Below, in pieces: positions 1 through 10,455 of a DNA stretch of 64,000 bases. The notes below the pieces were generated by a model. That model saw nothing but the letters and a program-made list of their open reading frames with translations, was not told the origin of the DNA and did no database searches. Both the position numbers and the translations under genes were made by a program. Source of the stretch: Adenophora triphylla var. japonica (taxonomy: Eukaryota; Streptophyta; Magnoliopsida; Asterales; Campanulaceae); the NCBI GenBank assembly GCA_022495995.1, contig JAFEMH010000519.1:496001-560000 (forward strand). Direction: 5' to 3'. How positions within the stretch are numbered: the first letter of the stretch is position 1; every line of letters begins with the position of its first letter.

Positions 1-462
1 CCCGACCTCCCCATGATCCACAAAATTTTTGCCCCATATAAAATTTGATTTTGCAACAAACCAATCCATATTAACAGTATCCTCCACCTTGGACTCAACT
101 AGGGCATGAATAGGTACGATAAAATCTGCAGTAACAATATTACTACATACCTTAATTACTTCACCCGTTGCAATTTCACATAGATCATCATCTTTAGATT
201 CTTCCATCACTTGAACAACGCATACATCTTCTGCGACTTCACAAATAACCTCCTCTCCCTTAAAATCTTCGTTCAAAGTTTTTGGGTCTGGAGTTGATTT
301 GGCTTCATCCACACGCCTAATCTCAGCGGATAATTTCGCCTCCGATCGTCGAATTCGCCTGGAATAAAAACATGGTTGAGAATAATACAAATCAGATTTC
401 GCCCAAGCTTTATCCCTATACTCTCTATGCAAATCCACTATAAACTTTTTTCTTGGCGGAAT

Positions 463-639
463 TCAGCCGCTTACAAGAAGGGATTCATAATGAAGAAAGA
501 AGTCATGGTGGAATTTGGCCTCCTTTGAAAGTTCCTTCTCCTTTGCAAAAAAATATTTCGCCTTTTGATTAGTATGAATCAAACGATCATTGATCCCATC
601 AAGAACAACAGATTTGTTATTTTCTCCATTGTTAGTCAT
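463..639 (-). CDS. Short gag-leader-like ORF in the left LTR element
   Basis: A 58-codon frame starts at ATG 639 shortly after the primer binding site and ends at TGA 463-465. It is polar, rich in Lys, Glu and Asn, and has no recognisable domain. Its place directly after the 5' LTR fits the start of a gag region or a leader ORF. I cannot show that it is translated, and chance remains possible at this length. Confidence 0.25.
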   Translation of the reverse strand: MTNNGENNKSVVLDGINDRLIHTNQKAKYFFAKEKELSKEAKFHHDFFLHYESLLVSG

Positions 640-684
640 CTCCTCGTCGGAGAACCCTAGGATCGTCCGATTTCTGATACCAAC

Positions 685-1499
685 TGATGTAAAGTAAACG
701 CAGCGGAATTAAAAAAATAAAAGATAATCGATTAAATCCTCGCAAAAGGAGTAAAATCGATTACAGAACAAAGGGATATGATCAAACTCTCGCAAAAGAA
801 TTTAACCTACAATAACCAACCGAAGAAGATTATTCTGCAAGCCAATGAATTTATTTAATAAGAAACTCCTAAGAGAATCGTCTGCAAGCTAAAATGCTTA
901 AGGAAAAACCCACAATTGCAAAGCAATTAATTTTATTAATAAAAAAATAGTCTAAATTCGAATTACTCCCTCCGTCCCTAAATGTTTGTCCCATTTGACT
1001 TTTCAAACATTTAATTTAGTGATTTTGAAGCTTTAATTTTGGTTATTTTTGCGAAGGCTTTGAAAATTATTGATAATATACACCGCCGTTATGTAATACT
1101 CCGTCCCTAAATGTTACAAGTTTTGAAAATTTAGTGATTTTGAAGCTTTAATTTTGGAAATGAGACTAACTTTTTGGGACAAAGGAAAAGGGGAAATGGG
1201 ACAAACATTTAGGGACGGAGGGAGTACAACTTTAGGCCTATTTTATAGTGCCCATAAAACTTGAAAAACACTCCTAAACCTTCTAGAATTACTCCTAACC
1301 TATATGGTAACTTAATAGGACTCAAAAACTAGTAAATCTTCTCAAAATCTACTCTAAAATCATCTCTAATCAACCTATTAAAATTAATGACGAAAATAAG
1401 AAATAAAATATAAGCTAAAACAAATTAAATCTTAAAATACTAATTAAAATACAAAAATAATTAATATATTTGACTTCGTCAAATATTCTTCCTACATCA
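685..1499 (-). repeat. LTR (TGATGT...ACATCA) carrying a MITE
   Basis: The ends form the inverted pair TGATGT / ACATCA, and an initiator-Met primer binding site adjoins the inner edge. Removing the Stowaway insertion at 966-1224 leaves an LTR of about 555 bp. Confidence 0.75.
966..1224. mobile_element. Stowaway-type MITE inside the LTR
   Basis: The ends are CTCCCTCCGTCCC and its inverse, flanked by TA on both sides (964-965 and 1225-1226). The inverted ends extend further inward (AAATGTTTGTCCC). There is no coding capacity. The TA duplication and CTCCCTCCGTCCC ends are the hallmark of Stowaway (Tc1/mariner) MITEs. Confidence 0.93.
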
Positions 1500-1720
1500 T
1501 TACTATTACTGTTCTTCTTGAATCGGATTACATAAAAATGGAAACTGTCATGTCATATGAGAGATTGTTTAGGCCTTGATTAACCAATGAGATTTTCTAT
1601 TGCCTGGATTTGCATCCTCCTTTGGTTTGAATGAGGGGATCAGTTGACTCAGTTGGTACTCGTCTGCCATGATTTCCATCAATTTGATATCTTCTGTATA
1701 TCATTTAACAATAACATATA

Positions 1721-1992
1721 CTCCCTCCGATCCCACGTGAATGCAAACTTATTTCCTTTTTGGTCTGTCCCACGTGAATGCAAACTGTCCAAAATGGAAA
1801 TAAATTTATTATTTTATATTCACCCTACCCCACCCACTCATTCTCTCTCTTCATTTCCTACCACACAATTTATTCAACCAACTCCACTCATTCTCTCTCT
1901 TCATTTCCTATCACACATTTTTATTATCTTAATAATATTTCTTAATTATCGTGCCCGGAAAAATGGTCCTCAATGACGTGGGACGGAGGGAG
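1721..1992. mobile_element. Stowaway-type MITE
   Basis: The ends CTCCCTCCGATCCCACGTG and CACGTGGGACGGAGGGAG are inverted, with flanking TA at 1719-1720 and 1993-1994. The inner sequence has CTCATTCTCTCT repeats shared with other MITEs in this window. Confidence 0.92.
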
Positions 1993-1994
1993 TA

Positions 1995-2516
1995 TTACTG
2001 GTTAAAGCATCAATCTCCATTTTGGTTGCTTGTAATTAGAGGTTACTTATTAACATTTTTTAACTTTCTGTTGATATTTTAAATATGCATATCCTACTCA
2101 CGGCAAGTTTTTGAACAAGAAAATTGAAATGTATGATGAGATTTCACTAGTTGTTGGGAAGGATACGGCTACGAGAAATTTTGCGAAATCATTAAGTGAC
2201 ATTTATATGGAAGCTAAAATTGGGAATATCTCCGCTCACAACACTAATTAACTTACTATTTCTTACATTATCTTTTCTCTCATACCTCACTTTTCATACT
2301 AACAATACTTGCACCATTTACATATTTTATTAATTCCTACGCAAAATTCATTTATAAAATCTTATACACGAATAGGAGGAAGTATTTATTATTGGAAAAA
2401 AAAAAAAAGAGAGAGTATAGGGATAAAAGTTAAAACTCCAAACGTGCAATAGTCGTGGGCCTAAATTTATGGGTAACACCACTATTAAATTAAATGGGGA
2501 ATTTATAGTTGGTCGC
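1995..2516. other. Gene-free AT-rich stretch
   Basis: I see no conserved reading frame. The part around 2240-2385 (TCTCTCATACCTCAC... and GGAGGAAGTA) looks like a decayed Stowaway right half. A run of A residues lies at 2396-2408. Confidence 0.4.
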
Positions 2517-2652
2517 TATAGTGATAAGAGCCTAACATTCTATTTATTCAGTACAATAGTCTTTTCTTTTCCCTCTTTCTCAATTACAATAAGATTATTT
2601 TTCTTGCTCTATTAAACCACATGCAACCAAATAAGTAAGTTGGCCCTCCACC
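2517..2652. repeat. Flank copy A, duplicated at 3446-3582
   Basis: About 136 bp here recur almost unchanged at 3446-3582, on the other side of the TRIM LTR array. The shared text runs from TATAGTGAT to GGCCCTCCACC. It is therefore host flank that was duplicated together with, or after, the TRIM insertion. Confidence 0.9.
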
Positions 2653-3445
2653 TGTAGGGACCGCGACCACCCCACCACTCCACATTAGTATGATATTGTC
2701 CGCTTTGGGCCCAGCCCGCACGGATTTGCTCTTGGGAACTTCCCAAAAGGCCTCATACTAATGAAGTGGGTATGTGCTCTTATAAACCTGACAATACTTT
2801 GTTCAATTGTCGATGTGGGATTGGGTTTGCACCCCAACAATCCTCCCCTCAAACCAAGACCATCCGCAAGGTCACACAAGAGGGAATCCCACCACCACTA
2901 TAATCGCACACACACGGTCCACCCAGGCCGGAACATCCGAACCATGGCTCTAATACCATTTGTAGGGACCGTGACCATCCCACCACTCCACATTAGTATG
3001 ATATTGTCCGTTTTGGGCCCAGCCCGCACGGATTTGCTCTTGGGTCAACTCCCAAAAGGCCTCATACTAATGAAGTGGGTGTGTGCTCTTATAAACCTGA
3101 CAATACTTTGTTCAATTGTCGATGTGGGATTGGGTTTGCACCCCAACAATCCTCCCCTCAAACCAAGGACCACACAAGCGAACACCATCCGCAAAGTCAT
3201 ACAAGAGGGAATTCCACCACCACTATAATCGCACACACACGGTCCACCCAGGCCGGAACATCCGAACCATGGCTCTGATACCATTTGTAGGGACCGCGAC
3301 CACCCCACCACTCCACATTAGTATGATATTGTCCGATTTGGGCCCAGCCCGCACGGATTTGCTCTTGGAAACTTCCCAAAAAGGCCTCATACTAATTAAG
3401 TGGGTATGTGCTCTTATAAACCTGACAATACTTTGTTCAATTGTC
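2653..3445 (-). mobile_element. TRIM retrotransposon array with three LTRs
   Basis: Three LTR copies of about 188 bp (2653-2839, 2961-3148, 3286-3445; the third is cut short) alternate with two internal segments of about 121 and 137 bp. LTRs read TGTAGGGACC...CCCCAACA on the plus strand. On the minus strand each internal segment begins with TGGTATCAGAGCC, the initiator-Met primer binding site, and ends with GAGGGGAGGA, a polypurine tract. No protein is encoded. This is the plan of a terminal-repeat retrotransposon in miniature, amplified to three LTRs by recombination. Confidence 0.85.
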
Positions 3446-3582
3446 TATAGTGATATGAGCCTAACATTCTATTTATTCAGTACAATAGTCTTTTCTTTTC
3501 CCTCTTTCTCAATTACAATAAGATTATTTTTCTTGCTCTATTAAACCACATACAACCAAATAAGTAAGTTGGCCCTCCACCT
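3446..3582. repeat. Flank copy B of 2517-2652
   Basis: This is the second copy of the host flank. It begins directly where the third TRIM LTR is broken off, so the junction at 3445/3446 marks the recombination point. Confidence 0.9.
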
Positions 3583-4088
3583 TTTACCTAAACATCGCCC
3601 ACTTGCCCATCGAGTAAATTGAGTCTATTGGTTTATCACGCCCACTCAAAAATTTATGAATGTTATTGGTGTTCAGATGTAGATGTAGTGAAGTGAGAGC
3701 TTATTTATCACAATTAAAGCATACATATTTTTAACATGTGATGGGGATATCACAATATTCCTCACTCTATTCATTGCCCGACAAGGCCCAATAATTCACG
3801 GCTATTCCTTGCTCGGCAAGGCCCAAACAATTCACAGATCTAACATCGGGCGAGCTCGCAAGCTTTACGACCATAGTTCCTCTCTTATACAATTTGTAAC
3901 GATACGAGCCCAAAAACCCGATTTGCTACATAAACACCATCCGCAGGCTCAATTAACACAATTATGGGTTCACTGACTAAGAATAAACTCACCCAAAAGT
4001 TCATGAATATTATTGGTGTCTGGAGTGGAAATTTATATTTCACAATTAAAGCCGACATGTTTCTTATGTGGGATAGGAGATATCACAC
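3583..4088. repeat. Gene-free stretch with a diverged ~100-bp direct repeat
   Basis: The segments near 3634-3760 and 3982-4088 share TTTATGAATGTTATTGGTGT / TTCATGAATATTATTGGTGT, then TCACAATTAAAGC and GGATATCACA, as diverged direct repeats. Between them lies text with GCCCGACAAGGCCCA and GCTCGGCAAGGCCCA. An old LTR-like element remnant is possible, but no termini can be proved. Confidence 0.45.
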
Positions 4089-4091
4089 TAA

Positions 4092-4639
4092 GAGGCCGTT
4101 TGGTAGGACGATTAAAATACCGGATAGGATAAATAATACGAAAGATAGTGTTTGATACATTTTTAAGCTTTTGGATAAATTAGAAGGGTGGGAAGGATAA
4201 GGGATTTATCCCCTGCTTATTTATCCCTACTAAGGGGGTGATATTATTAACACGGCTAAAAAAAGACGCGTTCAATTTTATCACATCTCAAATATACCCC
4301 TTATAAATACAAAAGCCTCGTAAAAAATTATTGTTTGTAAACTGAACAAATGTAATTCCAACCGCAGCTGTTGAAAATAAGCAGGAATTAAACACATCTA
4401 ACATTTAAAAATGTATATAAGAAGGGTATTTTTGGAAATAGAATATGTTATTCTAATATATCATATATCATTTAACTAACAAATAATATATTAGGATAAG
4501 AACGGGATTAAAACAATCTAATCCTTATGCTACCAAAAATCATAAATATGATTATTAACCCGGAGGGATAATAATCAGTAGATTATTAATACGTGGATAA
4601 ATAATCGGCCTTATCCCTAACTTACTACTAAACGAGCCC
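4092..4639. mobile_element. Tourist/Harbinger-type MITE
   Basis: The ends GAGGCCGTTTGGTAGGA and CTACTAAACGAGCCC are inverted and flanked by TAA on both sides (4089-4091 and 4640-4642). The 548-bp interior is AT-rich and noncoding. A TWA duplication plus a GTTTGGT terminus fits PIF/Harbinger Tourist elements. Confidence 0.85.
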
Positions 4640-4642
4640 TAA

Positions 4643-5026
4643 ATGCATTATCTCCCACTCTCCCCGTTAGCCCTGCTTTCGTTTTCATCCACCCAGCGTC
4701 GTGCCTCGCCCAATCCAACTTCTTTCTCTACCTCTTTCTCAGTGTTTTTGTGTCACAAGTCAAACAAAGTTTTGATGTGATTTTTGGATGTTGGATTGAG
4801 GTCTTAACATTATGAGCTGGAGACAATCATTAGTGTACTAAAGTTGGGAAGAAATTACTGGGGTGGGGGAGGGGGTGTTCATAGTGTTTGGGGTTCCTGG
4901 TTCTTCTTTGATTCCACTTTAAACTAGCATTGAATGAAAAATCAAAGAGCAAGGTTCAACATGACATATGGAAAACATGTACATGTGGGCTTTCAAGGAG
5001 AGGCCCGAAAATTCTTTAACCATCTA
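4643..5026. other. Gene-free stretch left of the Copia insertion
   Basis: The text is pyrimidine-rich near 4650-4740, then mixed. I see no conserved exon. It is the host sequence in which the 5032-18232 Copia element landed. Confidence 0.4.
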
Positions 5027-5031
5027 AAACC

Positions 5032-5601
5032 TGTTGTGAATATTGGCCCTCCACAGCCCAAGCAAATCACAAGAATAATAATCGTACGTAAACAATGCAC
5101 AAAAAAATCGAAAGCACAGAAAAGACACAAGAAATTGTTAACCCAGTTCACCAATATGATTGGCTACGTCTGGGGGCACTACCAAGCCAGGATCTTGCAC
5201 TATGTATGTAAATTTTGTGTTACAACAAGTCTAGGGGCGGAACACTGCTTAAATATATATTAGGGGAACAAACCTAACCCTAGATGGATAAGGGAACCCG
5301 AAAATACGTCAAAAAAAGAGTCCAGATTTTCTTCCACCCGACACATGGGCGGTCGCCCAAGTGCCCATGGGCGGTCGCCCAAGCCAAGAATTCCTCCGAA
5401 CCAAAACCTCTGTACACATGCGCGGTCGCCCACAACATCCTGCGCGGCCGCCCACAGCAAAGAACAACAAACGATGAACCTTCTGTATAACTGGGCGGTC
5501 GCCCATCATCACCTGGGCGGTCGCCCATGACGACAGAGCCCTCTGACGAAATTCTCCCCTTTTGCTCCGAAGTCTAATCTGGTTGGTCTTCTATCCCAAC
5601 A
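5032..5601 (-). repeat. 3' LTR of the outer Copia
   Basis: The termini are TGTTGTGAATATT and CTATCCCAACA. Six GGGCGGTCGCCC-type palindromes lie at 5347, 5369, 5420, 5442, 5493 and 5515. The minus-strand TATATATTTAAG near 5243-5260 could be the TATA element. Confidence 0.93.
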
Positions 5602-5710
5602 ATCTCCCACCTAGAGATCAACCATACATATAAGCCCCGTATCCGTCTTCAACTCATCCTTGGTGTCCTCCTAGTGCTCACCTCGATCATGGTAGTGCAA
5701 TCCTCCCCTT

Positions 5711-7235
5711 CTATTCTCCGAGCCCAATTGAAGCTTTGCACAGCTTCAACTTCTCAAGATTCACAACCTTTGTCAACATGTCAGCCGGGTTCTCCGATCC
5801 CAATATCTTCTCTAGCCTTAAGATCTTCTCCTCCAAGAGATGTCTGATGTAGTGAAACCTCAGTTCAATGTGCTTCGTCCTCGAATGAAACGCCGGATTT
5901 CTAGCCAAATGTATTGCACTCTGACTGTCGCTGTAGAGAACGTTACCACTTCGCGTCTTCCCAAGTTCACCCAAGAAGTTCTGCAACCATACCATCTCTT
6001 TACTCGCCTCTGTCACTGCCACATATTCTGCTTCTGCAGTTGACTGCGCCACGATCTTCTGCAATTTAGAAGCCCAAGAGATTGCCGTACCACCCAATGT
6101 GAACACATAACCCGTAGTACTTCTCCTCTTATCAAGATCACTTGATGCCAAGTCCGCATCAACATAACCCGCTAACACCACTTCCTTGCTCGAGAAACAC
6201 AGAGTCTTACCAGCAGTACCCTTCAAATAACGTAGGATCCACTTAACCGCTTCCCAATGTTGCTTTCCTGGATTGCCCATAAACCGGCTGACTACTCCCA
6301 CCGCATGTGCAATGTCTGGCCTTGTACACACCATTGCATACATGAGACTCCCCACTCCTGAAGCATATGGAGTTCTCTCCATCTTGTCACGCTCCTCCTT
6401 GCCCTTAGGTGAGTCCTTCTAGGATAGCTTGAAATGCAAACCCAATGGCGTCCCTGTTGGCTTCGCCTCTTCCATACAAAACCTTGCTAAGACTTTCTCA
6501 ACGTATTCTGCTTGTGAAAGAACCAACTTGCCCGACTCCCTATCCCGGTCAATCCACATGCCCAAGATTTTTCTGGCCTCTCCCAAATCCTTCATCTCGA
6601 ATCGTTCTGACAACTGAGTCTTCAATCTGTTTACCTCTCTACTGCTAGAGCCCGCTATTAACATGTCGTCCACATATTACAGCAAGATAATATACCCATT
6701 GTCCGTGTTCTTGAAGTAGCAACATTGATCCGCTTCACATCTGATAAAATCAATGTCGTGCATGAATCCATCAAACTTCCTGTACCACTGCCTAGGAGCT
6801 TGTTTAAGGCCATACAAGCTCTTAGTCAATCTGCAAACTAGCTCCTCGCTACCCTTAGACAAGTAACCCTCGTCGTACCATGTAAATCTCTTCCTCCAAG
6901 TCCCCATGAAGAAAGGTCATCTTCACATCCATCTGTTCAAGCAACAAGTTGTCCGCCACTACAATCCCCGAACCATTCTCGATAGTGGTCATCTTCACAA
7001 CCGGAGTGAATACCTCGGTGTAGTCAATCTACAGTACTTTTCTTTGAAACCCTTTTACAAATCCGCCTTGCCTTGTAACGCTTGCTACCGTCTGCTTCCT
7101 CCTTGATCCTGTAAACCCACTTGTTATGCGGTGCCTTCTTCCCTTAGGTAGTTCGCTAACTCCCAAGTTTTGTTGGCCTTTCAATGAGTCCATCTCATCA
7201 TCCATCGCAGCCTTTCCACTTGTTACAAAGTGCAC
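5711..7235 (-). pseudogene. Outer Copia reverse transcriptase and RNase H, broken
   Basis: Read on the minus strand, 7235-7029 gives the start of the RT domain (an AMDDEMDSL motif). The segment 6907-6677 gives RLTKSLYGLKQAPRQWYRKF, and 6671-6419 gives YVDDMLIAG followed by the FEMKDLGEA motif. The segment 6382-5711 gives the connection and RNase H with STAEAEYVAV, the typical Copia YVDD/RNase H pattern. A TAA stop immediately precedes YVDD (about 6672), and the 6907/7029 and 6419/6382 joins need frame changes. The catalytic YVDD itself is intact. The product cannot be made as one polypeptide. Confidence 0.9.
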
Positions 7236-8754
7236 TACGACCTCCGCATAACATTCCGGTTCCCCATTATCTCGTCAACAAAGAAATAATAATTGGATGG
7301 AGTATACTGTCGGGCGATCCACGCAACCCGCCGGATCTACGCAATGAATATCCGGTTCCGGAGTACGTGGTTCATCTTCGGTGACCTCGACCATGGTCAT
7401 CATGAACCGTTCTGCTCCCACCCGAGTTAGGAATATCCACCTCTACAATTTCCGGTTCCGAACTAGTGTCATCGGATGCCCCTTTACGTCCTTGTACAAA
7501 ACCTGTTCATTGAATACCACATCTCGACTACGAATAACTTTATGATTTTGGTCATCCCAAAACTTATACCCGAAGTCATCCCCGCCATACCCAATAAATG
7601 TACACTTACCGTATTTAGCATCTAATTTAGTTCTCTCGGCGAATCAACATGAACATAAGAAATGCAGCCAAATATGCGAAGAAAGGACAGATTTACCGTT
7701 TGCCACTCCAAGCTTCCTCTCGAAATTCCATTCCCAATGGTACCGATGGTCTCCGATTGATCAAGAAAGCCGCCGTGTCAACCGCATATGCCCGTAACGT
7801 CTTCGGAAGTCCACACTTCAATCTCATACTTCTAGCCCGCTCATTCAATGTTATGTTCATCCTCTCGCTACCCCGTTGAGTTGTGGTGTCCGCTTTGGAG
7901 TCTTCTCCATACGAATACCATTCGCAAAGACAATATTCCCTAAACTCCCGAGCTCATACTCCCCACCATTGTCTCGATCTCAAGCACTTAAGCTTAAGTC
8001 CCGTCTCGATTCTCCACTGAGGCCACTCGACTTCTTGAACACCTCGAAAGCCTCATCTTTCCCCTTCAAGAAATAAACCCAGACCTTCCTTGTAGAATCA
8101 TCAATGAAAGTCATGTAATATGACGCACCACCTAGAGACGTTACCGGAGATGGCCCCCACAAATCCGTGTGAACCAATTCTAACTTTGCTTCCCTCAAAC
8201 CCCTACCTGTCCTCGAGAAATTATTTCTCCCCTGTTTGCCAAACATACAATCTTCGCAGATTCCCACGTTGACTGTCTTCAAACCCGGTAGTAGTCCCTT
8301 TGAACAAAGCACCTTCATCTCCGTCTCTCTCATGTGACCCAATCGACAGTGCCACAAATCAGTATCACCCTTGGCTGCTGCCACCGCGATACTGTCCTTG
8401 GTGTTATTCGCCAAATACAAAGTCCCCTCCTTATTACCCCGAGCGATCTCACAATCCTCCTTGGTAATAACCCAGTTTCTGCAGCCGAATGTCACCTTGT
8501 AACCTTCTTCGTCCAACTGCCCAACTGAAAGTAGGTTCTTTTTCAAACCCGGAATGTGTCTGACCCCGTTCAGATGTAAGACCTTCCCGTCTGATGCTCC
8601 TATTCTGACATCCCCCTTCCCCTTGATTTCTAAAGGCTCGCCATCCGCCAGATAGACCTTCCCGAAATCACCGGAAGTGTAGTTCTCCATCTCTTCCTTG
8701 TGCTCGCAAGAGTGGAATGATGCCCCCGAATCCAGCACCCATGATTCTAGTGTA
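7236..8754 (-). pseudogene. Outer Copia protease end and integrase, broken
   Basis: The minus-strand frame 8738-7980 begins with the protease signature LDSGASFHSC. It continues through the pre-integrase zinc region (WHCRLGH...CEDCMFGKQ) into the integrase core (LVHTDLWGPSP, TFIDDSTRKVWVYFL). From about 7980 to 7236 recognisable integrase and linker fragments occur only in shifted frames. The open frame is cut at its 5' end by the nested insertion at 8755-8759, which separates it from the gag zinc knuckle. Confidence 0.88.
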
Positions 8755-8759
8755 CTAGT
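8755..8759. other. Target-site duplication CTAGT (left copy)
   Basis: CTAGT at 8755-8759 recurs at 16771-16775, directly outside the two ends of the nested Copia. The perfect 5-bp match proves the insertion limits. Confidence 0.93.
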
Positions 8760-10121
8760 TGTTGGGTTTTACGGGTTCATGCGCAGCGGAATTAAGCATT
8801 AAAACATAAAACCCAAGAAGCCCTAGGATCCGTTCTATACAATTAATTTAAATTCCTATGAGATAGAATTAAACCAACCTTGAAACGCTTTCCGGTCTTG
8901 AGCTATCGAACTATTTTGATTATGTGATATCGAATCACAAACTTCGTTCTTCAACTTGCTTGAACTCTAGGCCTTGATCGATGAACGAGCGAAGACCCTC
9001 TTTTGGTATCCACACCTTTGAATGAATCCAAGAACAACTTCTTGATGATTGCTAGATCTAAACCTTGAAGAATATTGAGAGTATTTAAATTATGAATTTT
9101 GCTTGAAAAATTTCGGTGACCTTTTAGGTCCGATGGAACCCTTGTATTTATACTACAATAGTAGGAATACCTCTCCTAATCGTATTAGGAGAGACAAAGC
9201 CATCAAAACGCGTATGGGCCTATTATGTCGCGCGGTATATTAAACCGTTGGCTTAATATGTCGCGTGACATATATAGCCGATACCGAAACTCTCAATCAT
9301 TCTTCCTCCTAGGTTTAACTAATTCATTCTAGTTGTGTGTGACCCAATAGGATTACTTTATGTTGGCAATGAGTTCGATCATATCGAACCTCATAAGACA
9401 TAAGCGGACTCTAGCAAGCCATTATGTCTACCCAAATAATGTAACGTAAGAGTTCACGTTTTCCAATGGTGTACTTCCATTTCTCCCTTTGTCTCACGAT
9501 GTTATATTGAACACAAGTCATGGTCATTGTCAACTTGTCTAAGTTCAATGCTTTCTCGATTCCTTGAGTATAATGATAATTCCAATCATATTGGGGTACG
9601 GCCATACACTTTCATCATTATCACTCATCGAGGGGCCCAAGCAAAACATCTCTCTTTCGAGGGACAAATTCCATCTTGACTTATCATCCTTCCCATCATG
9701 AATCCGATCATGCCAAAGATAGCCTTTATGGATATCGTGTTAAGATATCGTTTGACTAAAATCAAACATGATTTTTCATCATATGTAAGGTCATGATAAT
9801 CTCAGGTCTAGGGACTAAATGAAGTAACCTTATGAGATTTACTTATGACACTTGACCATGTCATAAATCTCATGCGGGTCATGTCCAGTCACTTGTTCTC
9901 TAACAAGTACTCATAATTTCAATGTGCATCTCTATGCATATAATCATCACATGATTATCCATTGACAATTATACTAATTATTCTCTTAATAATTAGGGAC
10001 GCAGATTATTATTAACAAATATACAAAACATATAATAATCAATTGATAAACATCTCATATAATAATAAATAATGTCAACACATAAGTCTATGAATCATAG
10101 GCCTAGGGCATAACACCAACT
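8760..10121 (-). repeat. 3' LTR of the nested Copia
   Basis: It begins TGTTGGGTTTTACGGG (plus-strand view) and ends ACACCAAC plus one changed base, so its minus-strand terminus reads TTGG with the leading TG lost. A polypurine tract (AGTGGGAGACTC, minus strand) lies next to it at about 10122-10140. Confidence 0.93.
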
Positions 10122-10455
10122 TGAGTCTCCCACTTGCACTAGGCCCAATCTACCATGTATCGAATACCCGTGGACCTAACATGACCATCATGTTTAGCTT
10201 GCGAGAGAGCCTTAGTTAGTGGGTCCGCCACGTTGTCATCGGTTAATCACTTTCTGCATATCTTAACGTCTTCCCTTTCACATATCTCACGGATAATGTG
10301 GAAACGTCGAAGTATGTGTTTGGATCTCTCGGTGTGATCTTGGTTCCTTTGCTTGTGCAATGGCACCATTGTTATCACGATAAAGTTGATAGGGTCTCGA
10401 TGCTTGGAACGACTTCCAAATCACTAATGAACTTCTTGATCCAAAGCTTGCTTCC

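Larger units (their letters stand above)
1..1499 (-). mobile_element. LTR retroelement end running off the left edge
   Basis: On the minus strand an LTR (685-1499) is followed by a primer binding site at about 673-683 that matches the initiator-Met tRNA 3' end (TGGTATCAGA), then a leader and short reading frames down to position 1. Only one LTR is in the window, so the superfamily cannot be settled. No protease or reverse transcriptase motif is visible here. Reading 420-1 on the minus strand gives a long open, acidic, gag-like stretch, which suggests a nonautonomous or gag-first element continuing to the left. Confidence 0.7.

Noticed and set aside
1644..1976. 110-codon plus-strand ORF
   Set aside because: It covers a Stowaway MITE; the repeated HSLSSFPT text comes from the CTCATTCTCTCT repeats.
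2761..3228. 155-codon plus-strand ORF with internal repeat
   Set aside because: It is the translation of TRIM LTR and internal segments on the noncoding strand.
2653..3445. TRIM LTR as a Cassandra element with a 5S RNA promoter
   Set aside because: I looked for the 5S internal promoter boxes and saw none.
5260..5530. Overlapping ORFs on both strands in the Copia LTR
   Set aside because: They exist because the GGGCGGTCGCCC palindromes lack stops in several frames; duplicated at 17889-18161 in the other LTR.
9411..9605. 64-codon minus-strand ORF, identical at 16060-16254
   Set aside because: It lies inside both LTRs of the nested Copia; the duplication comes from the LTRs, not from a gene pair.
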